From NCBI GenBank assembly GCA_016185305.1, contig JACPNV010000022.1, forward strand, positions 1 to 44,918: 44,918 bases of DNA, written 5' to 3'. The DNA is from Actinomycetota bacterium (GTDB lineage: Bacteria > Actinomycetota > Acidimicrobiia > Acidimicrobiales > Acidimicrobilacustridaceae). The translations under genes were made by a program, and so were the position numbers. Under the pieces are notes generated by a model. It saw only the letters and a list, made by a program, of their open reading frames with translations. It was not told where the DNA came from and searched no databases. Shown here in pieces: positions 7,769 through 16,211 of the stretch (its first letter is position 1; every line of letters begins with the position of its first letter).

Positions 7769-9715
7769 CTATCGCTCGGCGAGCGCATCGTGCACGACAG
7801 CGCGCAGCTCGTCGATGTCGAACGGCTTCTGCACGAACGCAGCGACGCAGTCGCCCACGAGGTCGGATTCGACATAGCGTTCGCTGTAGCCACTCATGAG
7901 CACGGCTCGCACATGGGGGTCGGTGCGTCGCATGGCCAGCAGCGCCTCGTCGCCGCGCAGCCCGTCCATGGTCAGGTCGATCAGCACAAGGTCGACGCGG
8001 CTCTGCTGCTCGAAGATCGCGATCGCGTCTGTCCCAGAGGACGCCGTGAGCACGGTCATCCCCTCGGCTTGCAGGACGCGCTCGACGAGGAGGCGCACGG
8101 CGGCATCGTCGTCGACGGCCAGCACGATCGCATCGCGCCGTGGCGTCGTTGACGAGTTGGGGGTGGTGGCGGGCTCGCGTTCGGACCGCCGCGGTGCGCT
8201 CGTCGCGGGGAGCAGCACGCAGAACGTCGTCCCACGCCCGGGTTCGGTGGTCACCCGGATCGCCCCCTTGAGGCCGCGCACGATGCCGAGCACCGACGCC
8301 AACCCCAGGCCCCGACCGGTGAACTTGGTCGAGAAGAAGGGGTCGAACATGCGAGCTCTCGTCGTGTCAGTCATGCCCATGCCATCGTCGACGACGTCGA
8401 GGCAGACGTAGGACGCCGATGGGGGCCCGTCGGGCGCGGTGACCGCGCCCTCGAAGAGGTGCTTGCCGGCGGCGAGCTCGCGAGTTCGGATCGTGATCGA
8501 CCCGCCGGTGCCGTCCAGTGCTTCGGACGCGTTGATGGCGAGGTTCATCACGATCTGGTGGAGCTGGTCGGCACTGGCCGCCACTTCGGGTAGCCCGTCG
8601 TCGAGGTCGTAGCCGATCTTCGCGTTCCGCGCGACCGCCACCTCCAGCAACTCGCGGATCTCGGCGACCAACGACGACATGTCGACGGTGTCCGCGATGA
8701 TGGCGCTTCGCCCGGAGTACACGAGCATCTGCCTGGTCAGCTCGGCGGCGCGGCGGGCGGCGGTCTCGATGTCGTTCAACTCGTCCCGCACGGGTGCTCC
8801 GGGTGGAAGCTGCGAGAGGGCAAGGCCGGCGTTGCCGAGGATCACGGCGAGCAGGTTGTTGAAGCTGTGCGCAATGCCACCCGCGAGCGCGCCGAGGCTC
8901 TCGAGCCTCTGTGCCTGCACCATCTGGTGCTGGAGAGCCCGCCGCTGCTCGCGCGCCTCGTGCACCTCGCTGACGTCGGTGATGATCGACATCACCCGAC
9001 GCGTTCCGGCATCGTCGGGAAGCCGGGACGACGCGATCCACACCCACAGCTCGGTTCCGTCCAAGCGAACGATCTCCAACTCGTCGCGCCGGTGGTCGCC
9101 GGCCAGTACGCGGTCCAGGTGCTCGAGCAACGCGACGCGGCCGGTGGGGCCCATGATCTCGAGGACGTTCCGCCCTTCGAGCTTGCCCATGGCGAACAAT
9201 GCCGCTGCTCTCGGGTTGGCGAACGTGATGCGCCGGTCGTCGTCGAGTATCCAGATGCCTTCGCTCGTGAGCGCGACCATCTGGCGAAGCTGTGCGTCGG
9301 TGCGGCTGCGCTCCTCTTCGGCCTCGACCCGGTCGGTCACATCGCGGGCGTTGATGACGACACCGCGCACCTCGGGATCGTCGAGCAGGTTGTGCGCGTA
9401 CGACTCCAGAACGCGGATGCGGCCGTCCTTGTGCACCGCCCGGCTCGTGAGGACGACCGTGCGACCGGGTTCGGCGAGCAGATCGCGCAGCACCGGCTCG
9501 AGCTCCGACGCGTCGCTGTCGGGCCAGTACGTCGGGGCTGGCTGGCCGATGATCTCCTCGGGCCGGTACCCGAGCACCCGTTCTGTGCCCGGCGACGCGT
9601 AGGTCACGAGCGCGTCGGGCCCGAGAACGATGACGGCATCGAAGGCATGCTGGAGAAGGACCTCGGTCCATCGTCTGGGATCGAGGCTCGGCCCGTGGTC
9701 GCCAGGGCGCTGCAT
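7769..9715 (-). CDS. soluble PAS-PAS hybrid histidine kinase with C-terminal receiver
   Basis: 648-aa cytoplasmic sensor; no membrane segment is seen. Order: PAS 1 (about 15-130), PAS 2 (about 145-255), dimerisation/phosphoacceptor region with H283 (GGIAHSFNNLLAVI), HATPase with the N box around N395, G1 DDGMGM (443-448) and G2 GRGLGLAS (468-474), and a receiver (about 527-645) with acidic pair D535-D536, phosphoacceptor D580 and K630. ATG 9715 is preferred over GTG 9754 because the family match starts there and a -10-like TACACT sits just upstream. It is divergent from the NarL-type regulator at 9857, its probable partner. The signal is unknown; PAS domains may bind a small molecule, flavin or heme. 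Confidence 0.88.
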   Translation of the reverse strand: MQRPGDHGPSLDPRRWTEVLLQHAFDAVIVLGPDALVTYASPGTERVLGYRPEEIIGQPAPTYWPDSDASELEPVLRDLLAEPGRTVVLTSRAVHKDGRIRVLESYAHNLLDDPEVRGVVINARDVTDRVEAEEERSRTDAQLRQMVALTSEGIWILDDDRRITFANPRAAALFAMGKLEGRNVLEIMGPTGRVALLEHLDRVLAGDHRRDELEIVRLDGTELWVWIASSRLPDDAGTRRVMSIITDVSEVHEAREQRRALQHQMVQAQRLESLGALAGGIAHSFNNLLAVILGNAGLALSQLPPGAPVRDELNDIETAARRAAELTRQMLVYSGRSAIIADTVDMSSLVAEIRELLEVAVARNAKIGYDLDDGLPEVAASADQLHQIVMNLAINASEALDGTGGSITIRTRELAAGKHLFEGAVTAPDGPPSASYVCLDVVDDGMGMTDTTRARMFDPFFSTKFTGRGLGLASVLGIVRGLKGAIRVTTEPGRGTTFCVLLPATSAPRRSEREPATTPNSSTTPRRDAIVLAVDDDAAVRLLVERVLQAEGMTVLTASSGTDAIAIFEQQSRVDLVLIDLTMDGLRGDEALLAMRRTDPHVRAVLMSGYSERYVESDLVGDCVAAFVQKPFDIDELRAVVHDALAER

Positions 9716-9724
9716 CAGCCCGCA

Positions 9725-9730
9725 AGTGTA
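9725..9730 (-). promoter_or_regulatory. -10 box TACACT for the hybrid kinase
   Basis: On the minus strand TACACT ends 10 bases before ATG 9715, implying a leader of about 2-4 bases. The -35 is not recognisable. Confidence 0.35.
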
Positions 9731-9856
9731 GAGGGGTCGATGCAGGGCGGGCACCCGCGCGGTCGATGCTGTCCATCCGATGGCTCATCACCAGTGCCGG
9801 CAGAGTGCCTGCGCACGCCGACTAGGTATGGTGGGTCGGGGAGGGACAGGTCTTCA

Positions 9857-10546
9857 TTGGCAGAAGGGATCGTTTTGGAACCTGAGAAGAGCTCCCCCGA
9901 TGACGCCGCCATCGCGGTGCTCATCGTCGATGACCACGCAATGGTGGCCGAGAGCGTGGCGAAGGTGGTGAACGCCACGCCAGCCATGGCCGTGGTCGGC
10001 ATCGCCACCGATGCGGCCGAAGCGCAAGACGCGGCGGCCCGGCTCGAGCCCGATGTCGTGCTCATGGACTACAACCTCCCGTCGTCGGACGGCGTGACGT
10101 GCGCCGTGGAGATGAAGGCCCGCCGCCCGGAGCTGCGGGTGCTCATCCTCACTGGTTACGACACCGACGATGTCGTATCGAAGGCGATCAACGAGGGATG
10201 CGACGGTTTCATCTCGAAGACCGCCGGGGTGGCAGAGATGGTCGACGCCATCCGTCGCGCGAACGCTGGCGAAGCCGTCTTCACCGTGGCCGAGCTGTCG
10301 AGGGCGGTGCGACGGTTGCGGCGTTCGGGCGGCCCGACGGAGCTCTCGGACCGAGAGCTCGATGTGCTCCGCCTCATGGCATCGGGAGCCTCGACCGCTG
10401 ATCTCGCTTCCGAGCTGTACATCAGCGTGCACACGGTTCGTTCCCATGTTCGCCACATCCTCGAGAAGCTCGGTGCTCATTCCAAGCTCGAAGCCGTCTC
10501 GATCGCGTTGCGCGAAGGCATCATCTCGATGCCGAGCTCGAACTGA
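9857..10546 (+). CDS. NarL/LuxR-type response regulator
   Basis: 229-aa regulator with an N-terminal receiver (about 18-135: D25, D26, phosphoacceptor D71, K121) and a C-terminal LuxR-type helix-turn-helix (about 162-223, TELSDRELDVLRLMASG followed by YISVHTVRSHVRHILEKL). It should bind DNA as a dimer when phosphorylated. No ATG fits. TTG 9857 has GGGACAGG six bases upstream; a second TTG at 9875 with AGAAGGGA is an alternative that removes six residues. The gene diverges from the hybrid kinase across 141 bp, so that kinase is the likely phosphodonor, although the kinase's own receiver could form a phosphorelay. It is convergent with nucS. Confidence 0.88.
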   Translation: MAEGIVLEPEKSSPDDAAIAVLIVDDHAMVAESVAKVVNATPAMAVVGIATDAAEAQDAAARLEPDVVLMDYNLPSSDGVTCAVEMKARRPELRVLILTGYDTDDVVSKAINEGCDGFISKTAGVAEMVDAIRRANAGEAVFTVAELSRAVRRLRRSGGPTELSDRELDVLRLMASGASTADLASELYISVHTVRSHVRHILEKLGAHSKLEAVSIALREGIISMPSSN

Positions 10547-10556
10547 TCGCGCCGCG

Positions 10557-11216
10557 TCAGAACAGGCGGAGGTCGTTCGACTCGATACCACGGAGCTCGT
10601 CGTAGTCGACTTCGACCCACGCGATGCCACGGGCGTCGGCCAGTACCCGAGCCTGGGGCTTCACGACCTGCGCCGCGAAGACACCGCGTACGCCTCGCAG
10701 CGCGGGATCGAGCTCGAGCCGCTCGAGGTAACGGGACAACTGCTCGACGCCGTCGATCTCGCCCCGGCGTTTGATCTCGACTGCGATCGCCTGACCATCG
10801 CGGTCACGGCACAGCAGATCCACGGGGCCGATGTCGGTGGGGAACTCGCGGCGCACCAAGCGGAACCCCGCGCCCAGCTTGTGGGGGTTTGCCGCGAGCA
10901 GCTCCTGCAGGTGGGCCTCGACGCCGTCCTTCTGCAGGCCCGGATCGGTGCCGAGGTCATGGGCGCTGTCGGCGAGGACCTCGTCGAGCTTGATCGTCAA
11001 CGTCTCGCCCTTCGGGCTGCGCACGACCCATTCGGTTTCGGACTCGATGAGCGTGTTCGGAGCGTTCATCCAGTTCAGGGGCTTGTACGCGCCGCCGTCG
11101 GCATGGATCGCGACGCACCCGTCGGCCTTGACCATGATCAGCCGCACCGCCATCGGGAGGTGAGCCTCCAGCCGCCCGTCATAGTCCACCGAGCACCTGG
11201 CGATCACCAACCGCAT
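10557..11216 (-). CDS. nucS: mismatch-specific endonuclease NucS (EndoMS)
   Basis: 219-aa endonuclease of non-canonical mismatch repair in actinobacteria and archaea that lack MutS/MutL. It cuts both strands at G-T, G-G and T-T mismatches. The N-terminal dimerisation/DNA-binding half (1-110) is followed by the RecB-like nuclease core with D133 (GPVDLL), E147 and K149 ([12 protein letters not shown]) and QLSRYLE. The C-terminus NDLRLF is the conserved tail that docks on the replication sliding clamp. ATG 11216 lies 9 bases after the stop of the ABC1-kinase gene, so the two are probably co-transcribed. Confidence 0.96.
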   Translation of the reverse strand: MRLVIARCSVDYDGRLEAHLPMAVRLIMVKADGCVAIHADGGAYKPLNWMNAPNTLIESETEWVVRSPKGETLTIKLDEVLADSAHDLGTDPGLQKDGVEAHLQELLAANPHKLGAGFRLVRREFPTDIGPVDLLCRDRDGQAIAVEIKRRGEIDGVEQLSRYLERLELDPALRGVRGVFAAQVVKPQARVLADARGIAWVEVDYDELRGIESNDLRLF

Positions 11217-11225
11217 CGGCGCGGC

Positions 11226-12866
11226 TCAGCTCTTCGGGTGTGCGCCGCGGCGCCGGCGGCGGCGCCGGCCCGCGTCACCGTCGCGGAACCGGGAGCGGAT
11301 GGTCTCGCGTCGGTCCTGGAGGTCGCGGTAGGTGAGGCTGGTGACCTCGTCCGGGTCGACCCCGAACGACGCGCGCACACCGGTGAGATCCATGTCCCAC
11401 GCATCGGGGTCGAGGCCGATGTCGGCGGAGATCCGCTCACCGTGCGTCGTCGCGAAGTACATCGAGATGTTGGCGATCTCGGCGAACAGGTCGAGATCGG
11501 GAGCGAGCGACGCGATCGCCCCGTCGAGGAAGACCATGTTCTTGATGAACAGCATCAGCTCTTTCGGGAGCTTCGCGCCGTAACCGAGCAAGCCCTTCAC
11601 GACCTTCTGGATCTCAGCCAGCATCTCCTCCTGCGAGAGCGTCGTCGGGTCGATCGGTGGGCCTTCGAGGTTGAGGTCGCGGATCATGGCACCGATGTCG
11701 ACGTCGGGCGGCAGCGCGCCGAGATCACGAAACGCGGCGAGCTGGCTGGGGATGTCGTTCATGCTGGCGCCGACGAGCATCCGCAGGAAGGCGAGGCGCT
11801 TGCCCTCGTCCATCCGGCCGGTGATGCCGAAGTCGAGCAGCGCCACCCGACCGTCTGCCATGACGAACAGGTTCCCGCCGTGGAGGTCGCCATGGAAGAT
11901 GCCATGGATCATGGCGCCCTCCATGAAGCCGATCATGCCGGTGCGGACCACGGCCTCGGTGTCGACGCCGGCGTCCTTGATGCCGGCCACGTCGTAGAAC
12001 GCGAACCCGTCGAGCCGCTCCATCACCAGCACACGCGGCGTGACCAGCTCGGGGTGGGGGCGGGGGATGACGAAGTCGCGCTGGCCCAGGTCGGCGAACG
12101 ACTTTGCGATGTCGAGCATGTTCTGCGCCTCGAGGCGGAAGTCGAGCTCTTCGGAGATGGTCTCGGCGAACAGCTCGACCAGCGCGGGCGGGTTGGCCAG
12201 GGCGCTGATCGGTATGCGCCCGACGAGGAACGGTGCCAGCCACGCCATCACCTTGATGTCGGCGTGTACCAAGCGGGCGACCGATGGCCGTTGCACCTTG
12301 ACGACGACGTCCTCGCCGGTCGCCAGTCGGGCCGCGTGAACCTGTGCGATCGACGCGGCCGCGATCGGCTCGCGGTCGATCCAGGAGAAGACGTCGTCGA
12401 GCGGGCGCCCGAGCTCGGACTCGAGCACCTCGCGAACGTCGGCCCATTGCTCGGGTGGGACCTGGTCGCGGCACTTCTGGCATTCGGCGACCAGCTCTTC
12501 GGGGAACAGGCCTTCGCCGGAGGAGATGATCTGCGCCAGCTTGATGTAGGTCGGCCCGAGATGCTCGGCGGCGATGCGGATGCGCCGGGAGATGTCGGCC
12601 CGCGAGTCGTGCCCGCCGCGGCGGCGGGCGCCGATGGCCCAGAGGCCCACTGCGGCGCCGAGGTTCCAGACGACGCGGAACACCCGCGTGCCCGACGGGA
12701 GCTTGCGGGGGCGGATGAGGTCGGGTATCTGCCGCCGTGTGACCCAGCGGACGCTGTCGACGGTCTTGCGCCATGGCATCGCCGACGGATCGACCACCCA
12801 CGGCGCGTCGTCGCTGAACGACCCGATCGCGAGATCGGCAGGTGCGCTGGCGCGCGCCGCGGGCAT
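11226..12866 (-). CDS. ABC1/AarF/UbiB-family atypical kinase
   Basis: 546-aa member of the ABC1 family, membrane-associated kinase-like proteins linked to quinone or lipid metabolism. Seen: the KxGQ-like motif (IKLAQIISS, with A where G is usual), AAASIAQVHAARL, the nucleotide-binding lysine in VVVKVQRP, EELDFRLEAQN, the catalytic HGDLHGGNLFV and the metal-binding LLDFGITGR. The C-terminus is an Arg-rich tail. The frame is open upstream to 12992, but ATG 12866 was chosen because the longer version overlaps the preceding membrane protein gene and has no family similarity. It lies in an operon between a small membrane protein and nucS. The substrate is unknown. Confidence 0.88.
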   Translation of the reverse strand: MPAARASAPADLAIGSFSDDAPWVVDPSAMPWRKTVDSVRWVTRRQIPDLIRPRKLPSGTRVFRVVWNLGAAVGLWAIGARRRGGHDSRADISRRIRIAAEHLGPTYIKLAQIISSGEGLFPEELVAECQKCRDQVPPEQWADVREVLESELGRPLDDVFSWIDREPIAAASIAQVHAARLATGEDVVVKVQRPSVARLVHADIKVMAWLAPFLVGRIPISALANPPALVELFAETISEELDFRLEAQNMLDIAKSFADLGQRDFVIPRPHPELVTPRVLVMERLDGFAFYDVAGIKDAGVDTEAVVRTGMIGFMEGAMIHGIFHGDLHGGNLFVMADGRVALLDFGITGRMDEGKRLAFLRMLVGASMNDIPSQLAAFRDLGALPPDVDIGAMIRDLNLEGPPIDPTTLSQEEMLAEIQKVVKGLLGYGAKLPKELMLFIKNMVFLDGAIASLAPDLDLFAEIANISMYFATTHGERISADIGLDPDAWDMDLTGVRASFGVDPDEVTSLTYRDLQDRRETIRSRFRDGDAGRRRRRRRGAHPKS

Positions 12867-12870
12867 GCGG

Positions 12871-13176
12871 CTAGGCGTTCCGCCGCCGGCGGGCTCGATC
12901 ACCGGACGTGTAGGACATGATGTCGACGACGAACGCGAAGCCGACGATGAACCAGCCGAAGCCGCTGACCCCCCGGGGGATGAACGCATCACCGGGCGCG
13001 AACGCGATGGCGTAGGTGAGGGCGGTCCATGGCAGGAACAAGAAGCCGAGGAAGCCGATCAGGAAGCTCTCGAACGCTATCGACAAGCGGTTGTCGAACA
13101 GCTTGAAGATCCACATGAAGAACAGCGCGAGACGTGGCGAGACCCATGACCCGAGAGCAACGAGGCAACAACCCAT
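12871..13176 (-). CDS. small integral membrane protein
   Basis: 101-aa protein with three probable membrane segments (about 1-25, 33-62 and 70-89) and a basic cytoplasmic tail (GDRARRRRNA). An aromatic patch FFMWIFKLFDNRLSIAF lies between the first two. I do not recognise the family with certainty. ATG 13176 directly follows a -10 box (TACGCT, six bases away), implying a leaderless mRNA. Its stop is four bases before the ABC1-kinase start, so it leads a three-gene operon with that kinase and nucS and may help anchor the kinase; this last point is inference. Confidence 0.7.
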   Translation of the reverse strand: MGCCLVALGSWVSPRLALFFMWIFKLFDNRLSIAFESFLIGFLGFLFLPWTALTYAIAFAPGDAFIPRGVSGFGWFIVGFAFVVDIMSYTSGDRARRRRNA

Positions 13177-13182
13177 GGCGAG

Positions 13183-13188
13183 AGCGTA
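13183..13188 (-). promoter_or_regulatory. -10 box TACGCT, leaderless, membrane protein-ABC1-nucS operon
   Basis: TACGCT on the minus strand, then six bases, then ATG 13176. The identical arrangement serves the divergent CoA-transferase gene 66 bases away. Confidence 0.55.
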
Positions 13189-13230
13189 TAGGGAAGACCG
13201 GCGAGACGGCCCGCATCCCGCCGCGGAGCG

Positions 13231-13236
13231 TACGCT
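13231..13236 (+). promoter_or_regulatory. -10 box TACGCT, leaderless, CoA-transferase gene
   Basis: TACGCT (13231-13236), six bases, then ATG 13243. No ribosome site precedes the start, in keeping with a leaderless transcript. Confidence 0.6.
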
Positions 13237-13242
13237 TCCGCG

Positions 13243-14382
13243 ATGCTCGAAGACGTGCGTGTGGTGGAGCTCGGCGTGTGGGTGGCGGGTCCGAGCGCCG
13301 GGGGAGTGCTCGCCGATTGGGGTGCCGACGTCATCAAGGTGGAGGCGCCCGACGGTGATCCGATGCGCCGGGTCTTCCATCTCATAGCTGGTCACGGCCA
13401 ACCCGAGTCCCCTCCGTTCGATCTGGACAACCGCGGCAAGAAGAGCGTCGTGCTCGACTTGGGCACCGAGGAGGACCGATCCCGGATGCAGCAGCTCGTC
13501 TCGACGGCGGATGTGTTCTTGACGAACCTTCGGCCGGACGCAGTCGAGCGTCTCGGTCTCGGGCCCGAGGGGTTGCTCGCAGCCCATCCCCGCCTCGTGT
13601 ACGCCTCCGTCACCGGCTATGGCTCGACCGGTTCCGATGCGGGGCGCGCGGGCTACGACGTCGGCGGCTTCTGGGCTCGTACCGGTGTCGCCGCGACGCT
13701 CGCGCCGGTTGGTGAACCGCCACCGGCGATCCGCGGCGGCTTCGGTGATCACGTCACCGGTCTGGCCATGCTGGCCGGCATCCTGGGCGCGCTCTTGGAG
13801 CGGGAGAAGACGGGTGAGGGCCAGCTGGTCGAGACGAGCCTGTTGCGCACGGGGATCTATTGCCTCGGTTGGGACCTCGGCATCCAGGCGCGCTTCGGCA
13901 AGCTGATCGGCGCCGTGCCCAGACACCGCGAGCTCAATCCGATGGTCAACTGCTACCGGAGCGGTGACGGCCAATGGCTGTGGCTGCTCGGCGTGGAAGC
14001 CGATCGTCACTTCCCCCACCTTTGCGCCGCCATCGATCGAGGTGACCTCCTCGACGACGAGCGCTTCGCGACGGCGCGTGGCCGGCGCAAGAACGCCGAG
14101 GCCGTCGTGGCCACCCTCGACGAGGAGTTCGCCAAGTACGACCGTGACGAGCTCACCGCCCGGTTCGACGAGCACGACGTCTGGTGGGCGCCGGTGAACC
14201 AGCCCGAAGACGTGCTCGAAGACGAGCAGGCCCATGCCATCGGCGCGTTCGTGGACGTGCCCGCGGGTGATGGTGGTCCCGCCCACCGCGCCGTCAACTC
14301 GCCGATCCAGTTCCGCGGCTCGACGACCCCACCCCCTCGTCCGGTCCCCGCCCTCGGCCAGCACACCGACGAGTTCTTCTGA
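13243..14382 (+). CDS. CaiB/BaiF-family CoA-transferase
   Basis: 379-aa class III CoA-transferase, which moves CoA between acyl-CoA and a free acid through an aspartyl-CoA thioester. The N-terminal signature VVELGVWVAGPSAGGVLADWGADVIKVE (in parts) and DLGTEEDR are typical. The aspartate in AGYDVGGFW is at the position of the catalytic Asp of formyl-CoA transferase. The C-terminal WWAPVNQPEDVLEDEQ and SPIQF segments are usual. The length is slightly short but complete. Its neighbours (enoyl-CoA hydratase convergent, SDR/MaoC nearby) suggest acyl-CoA catabolism; substrates are unknown. It ends 8 bases before the end of the convergent hydratase gene. Confidence 0.9.
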   Translation: MLEDVRVVELGVWVAGPSAGGVLADWGADVIKVEAPDGDPMRRVFHLIAGHGQPESPPFDLDNRGKKSVVLDLGTEEDRSRMQQLVSTADVFLTNLRPDAVERLGLGPEGLLAAHPRLVYASVTGYGSTGSDAGRAGYDVGGFWARTGVAATLAPVGEPPPAIRGGFGDHVTGLAMLAGILGALLEREKTGEGQLVETSLLRTGIYCLGWDLGIQARFGKLIGAVPRHRELNPMVNCYRSGDGQWLWLLGVEADRHFPHLCAAIDRGDLLDDERFATARGRRKNAEAVVATLDEEFAKYDRDELTARFDEHDVWWAPVNQPEDVLEDEQAHAIGAFVDVPAGDGGPAHRAVNSPIQFRGSTTPPPRPVPALGQHTDEFF

Positions 14383-14390
14383 TCAATCCG

Positions 14391-15206
14391 TCAGCGGAAC
14401 TCGGGCGGCCGCTTCTCGGTGAGGGCGGCGACCCCTTCGGCGAAGTCGGGCTCGGTCATCATCCGGTCGAGCAGCTCGGCAGCCTCCTCGACCGAGCTGC
14501 CGACATCGCGATGCAGATCGGTGTAGATCTGGCGCTTGCTCTCGGCGAGCGAGCCGCGGGAGATCTCGAGCAGCGAGCGGGCGTACTCGTAGGTGAACGG
14601 CAGCAGCTCAGCGGGTGGCAGAACCTTGTTCACGAGGCCGAGGTGTTCGGCTTCCTCGCTCAGGACCACCCGGCTCGACAGCAGCAGGTCGTTGGCGCGG
14701 CCAAGCCCGATGATCCGCGGCAGCACCCACGACAGCCCGTACTCGGCGGGAAGGTTCAGCCGGCCGTGTGCGGTCGTGAGCTTCGCGCCGGCCGCCGCGA
14801 ACCGAAGGTCGCAGTAGCACGCGAGCACCAGACCCACGCCCGCCGCCGGACCGTTGATCGCCGCGATCACCGGCTTGCGCAGACCGAAGTGGAACGCGAA
14901 GTCGTGGTCGAACTCCGGGCGGACACCGAAGCCCGGCGTCGCGATCGTGTCACTGTCGATACCGGGGTCGTAGCCGCCTCTCTCGACGTGACTCACGAGG
15001 GCGGTGCTGTCCGCGCCGGCGCAGAAGCCCCGTCCTGCGCCCGTCACGACGACCACACGCACGTCTTCGCGCTCCTCCGCATCAGCAAGTGCCCACCGGT
15101 ATTCGGTGTGCATCCGGCCCGTCCACGCGTTCAGCCGCTCGGGGCGGTTGAGGGTGATCGTCGCGACGCGGTCGTCCACCTCGTAGATGATCGACCGCAG
15201 CTCCAT
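14391..15206 (-). CDS. enoyl-CoA hydratase/isomerase (crotonase family)
   Basis: 271-aa crotonase-fold enzyme. The oxyanion-hole segments are GRGFCAGADS (58-67) and AINGPAAGVGL (116-126). E155 in LPAEYGLSWVLPR is a candidate general acid/base. The family includes hydratases, isomerases and others, so the exact reaction is open. ATG 15206 lies only 3 bases after the stop of the cysQ-like gene, so they form a two-gene operon, an unexpected pairing of sulfur and acyl-CoA functions. Confidence 0.88.
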   Translation of the reverse strand: MELRSIIYEVDDRVATITLNRPERLNAWTGRMHTEYRWALADAEEREDVRVVVVTGAGRGFCAGADSTALVSHVERGGYDPGIDSDTIATPGFGVRPEFDHDFAFHFGLRKPVIAAINGPAAGVGLVLACYCDLRFAAAGAKLTTAHGRLNLPAEYGLSWVLPRIIGLGRANDLLLSSRVVLSEEAEHLGLVNKVLPPAELLPFTYEYARSLLEISRGSLAESKRQIYTDLHRDVGSSVEEAAELLDRMMTEPDFAEGVAALTEKRPPEFR

Positions 15207-15209
15207 GGT

Positions 15210-16043
15210 TCAGCCCGGGAAGCTCATGAGCGCGCCCAGCGCGACCTCAGCGAGCTCGATGCGGCAGATCAGGAGATCGGGCAGGTACGAGTCGACCCGG
15301 TTGTAGAGCAACGGTGAGCCGTCGATGCGGGAGCAGTGCACACCTGCCGACAACGCGACGGCGACCGGCGCGCAGGAGTCCCACTCGTACTGGCCGCCAG
15401 CGTGGACGTAGATGTCGGTCTCGCCGCGCACCACGGCCATGGCTTTGGCGCCGGCCGAACCGAGCTCGACCAGCTCGCCGTTGAGTTGTTCGGCGAGGTA
15501 GGTCGAGACCGGCGGCGGGCGGGTGCGTGACACGATGATCCGGGGCCGGAACGGCATCGGCGGCGGTGGCGGCGGCGGCGCGGCGGTCGAAAGGACGAGA
15601 CCCAGCGCGGGCAGCGCGACCGCACCTGCGGCCGGTACCCCGTCGATGGTGAGGGCGACGTGGACCGCCCAGTCGCTGCGTGGTGGCTCGCCGAACTCGC
15701 GCGTTCCGTCAAGGGGGTCGACGATCCACACCCGCGGTGCCGACAGCCGGGCGTGGTCGTCTTTGCCCTCTTCGGACAGCACCGCCTCGCCCAGTGCCAG
15801 CCGGGGCGCGAGCCGTTCCATGAGCAGCTCGTGCGAGAGCCGATCGCCCTCGGCCTTGAGCAGGTCGGTGGCGGCGCCCTCGACGAGCCCCTCCGCGACC
15901 CGCCGCACGCGCAGGTCGACCAGCATCTCGCCCGCCTCCTCGGCGAGCGAAGCGGCGAGAACGTGATCGGCGTGATCGGTCTGCGCCAGCCCGGCGTTCG
16001 CGGGCCGGTGGCGTGGCGGCTGATCGGAAGGGTCGTCGGTCAT
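15210..16043 (-). CDS. cysQ: CysQ-type 3'(2'),5'-bisphosphate nucleotidase, IMPase fold
   Basis: 277-aa Mg-dependent phosphatase of the inositol-monophosphatase superfamily. Metal-binding motifs: E in LSEEGKDD, DPLDGTREFGE (about 112-122) and EWDSCAPVAVALSAG near the C-terminus. The TREFGE form and the position next to cysDNC support hydrolysis of PAP or PAPS to AMP or APS, which relieves product inhibition in sulfate assimilation, over inositol phosphate as substrate. A proline run (PPPPPPP) lies in the middle. It is divergent from cysD across 168 bp and followed 3 bases later by an enoyl-CoA hydratase gene. Confidence 0.85.
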   Translation of the reverse strand: MTDDPSDQPPRHRPANAGLAQTDHADHVLAASLAEEAGEMLVDLRVRRVAEGLVEGAATDLLKAEGDRLSHELLMERLAPRLALGEAVLSEEGKDDHARLSAPRVWIVDPLDGTREFGEPPRSDWAVHVALTIDGVPAAGAVALPALGLVLSTAAPPPPPPPMPFRPRIIVSRTRPPPVSTYLAEQLNGELVELGSAGAKAMAVVRGETDIYVHAGGQYEWDSCAPVAVALSAGVHCSRIDGSPLLYNRVDSYLPDLLICRIELAEVALGALMSFPG

Positions 16044-16137
16044 GGCGCGAGCGTGAGGTGGACCAGACTGGCAAGGAATGGGCCGGGTCGGGTTGAATGT
16101 TGACCCGTTCGGTCGGGAATCGGCCCGGCGGTTCGCT

Positions 16138-16143
16138 TACCCT
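16138..16143 (+). promoter_or_regulatory. possible -10 box TACCCT for cysDNC
   Basis: TACCCT lies 69 bases before the chosen cysD start, giving a leader of about 62 bases. A TTGACC at 16100-16105 is too far upstream to pair with it. No riboswitch fold was recognised in the 168-bp gap. Confidence 0.25.
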
Positions 16144-16211
16144 ACGCCCGCCCCCCATTCGTGGTGCAATACCCGGCGGCAACCCGAGACACCCGACCGA
16201 CACCGAGGCCC

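Noticed and set aside
16044..16211. Riboswitch or leader peptide upstream of cysD
   Set aside because: I found no conserved riboswitch core and no cysteine-rich short frame with a good start; only a weak -10 candidate.
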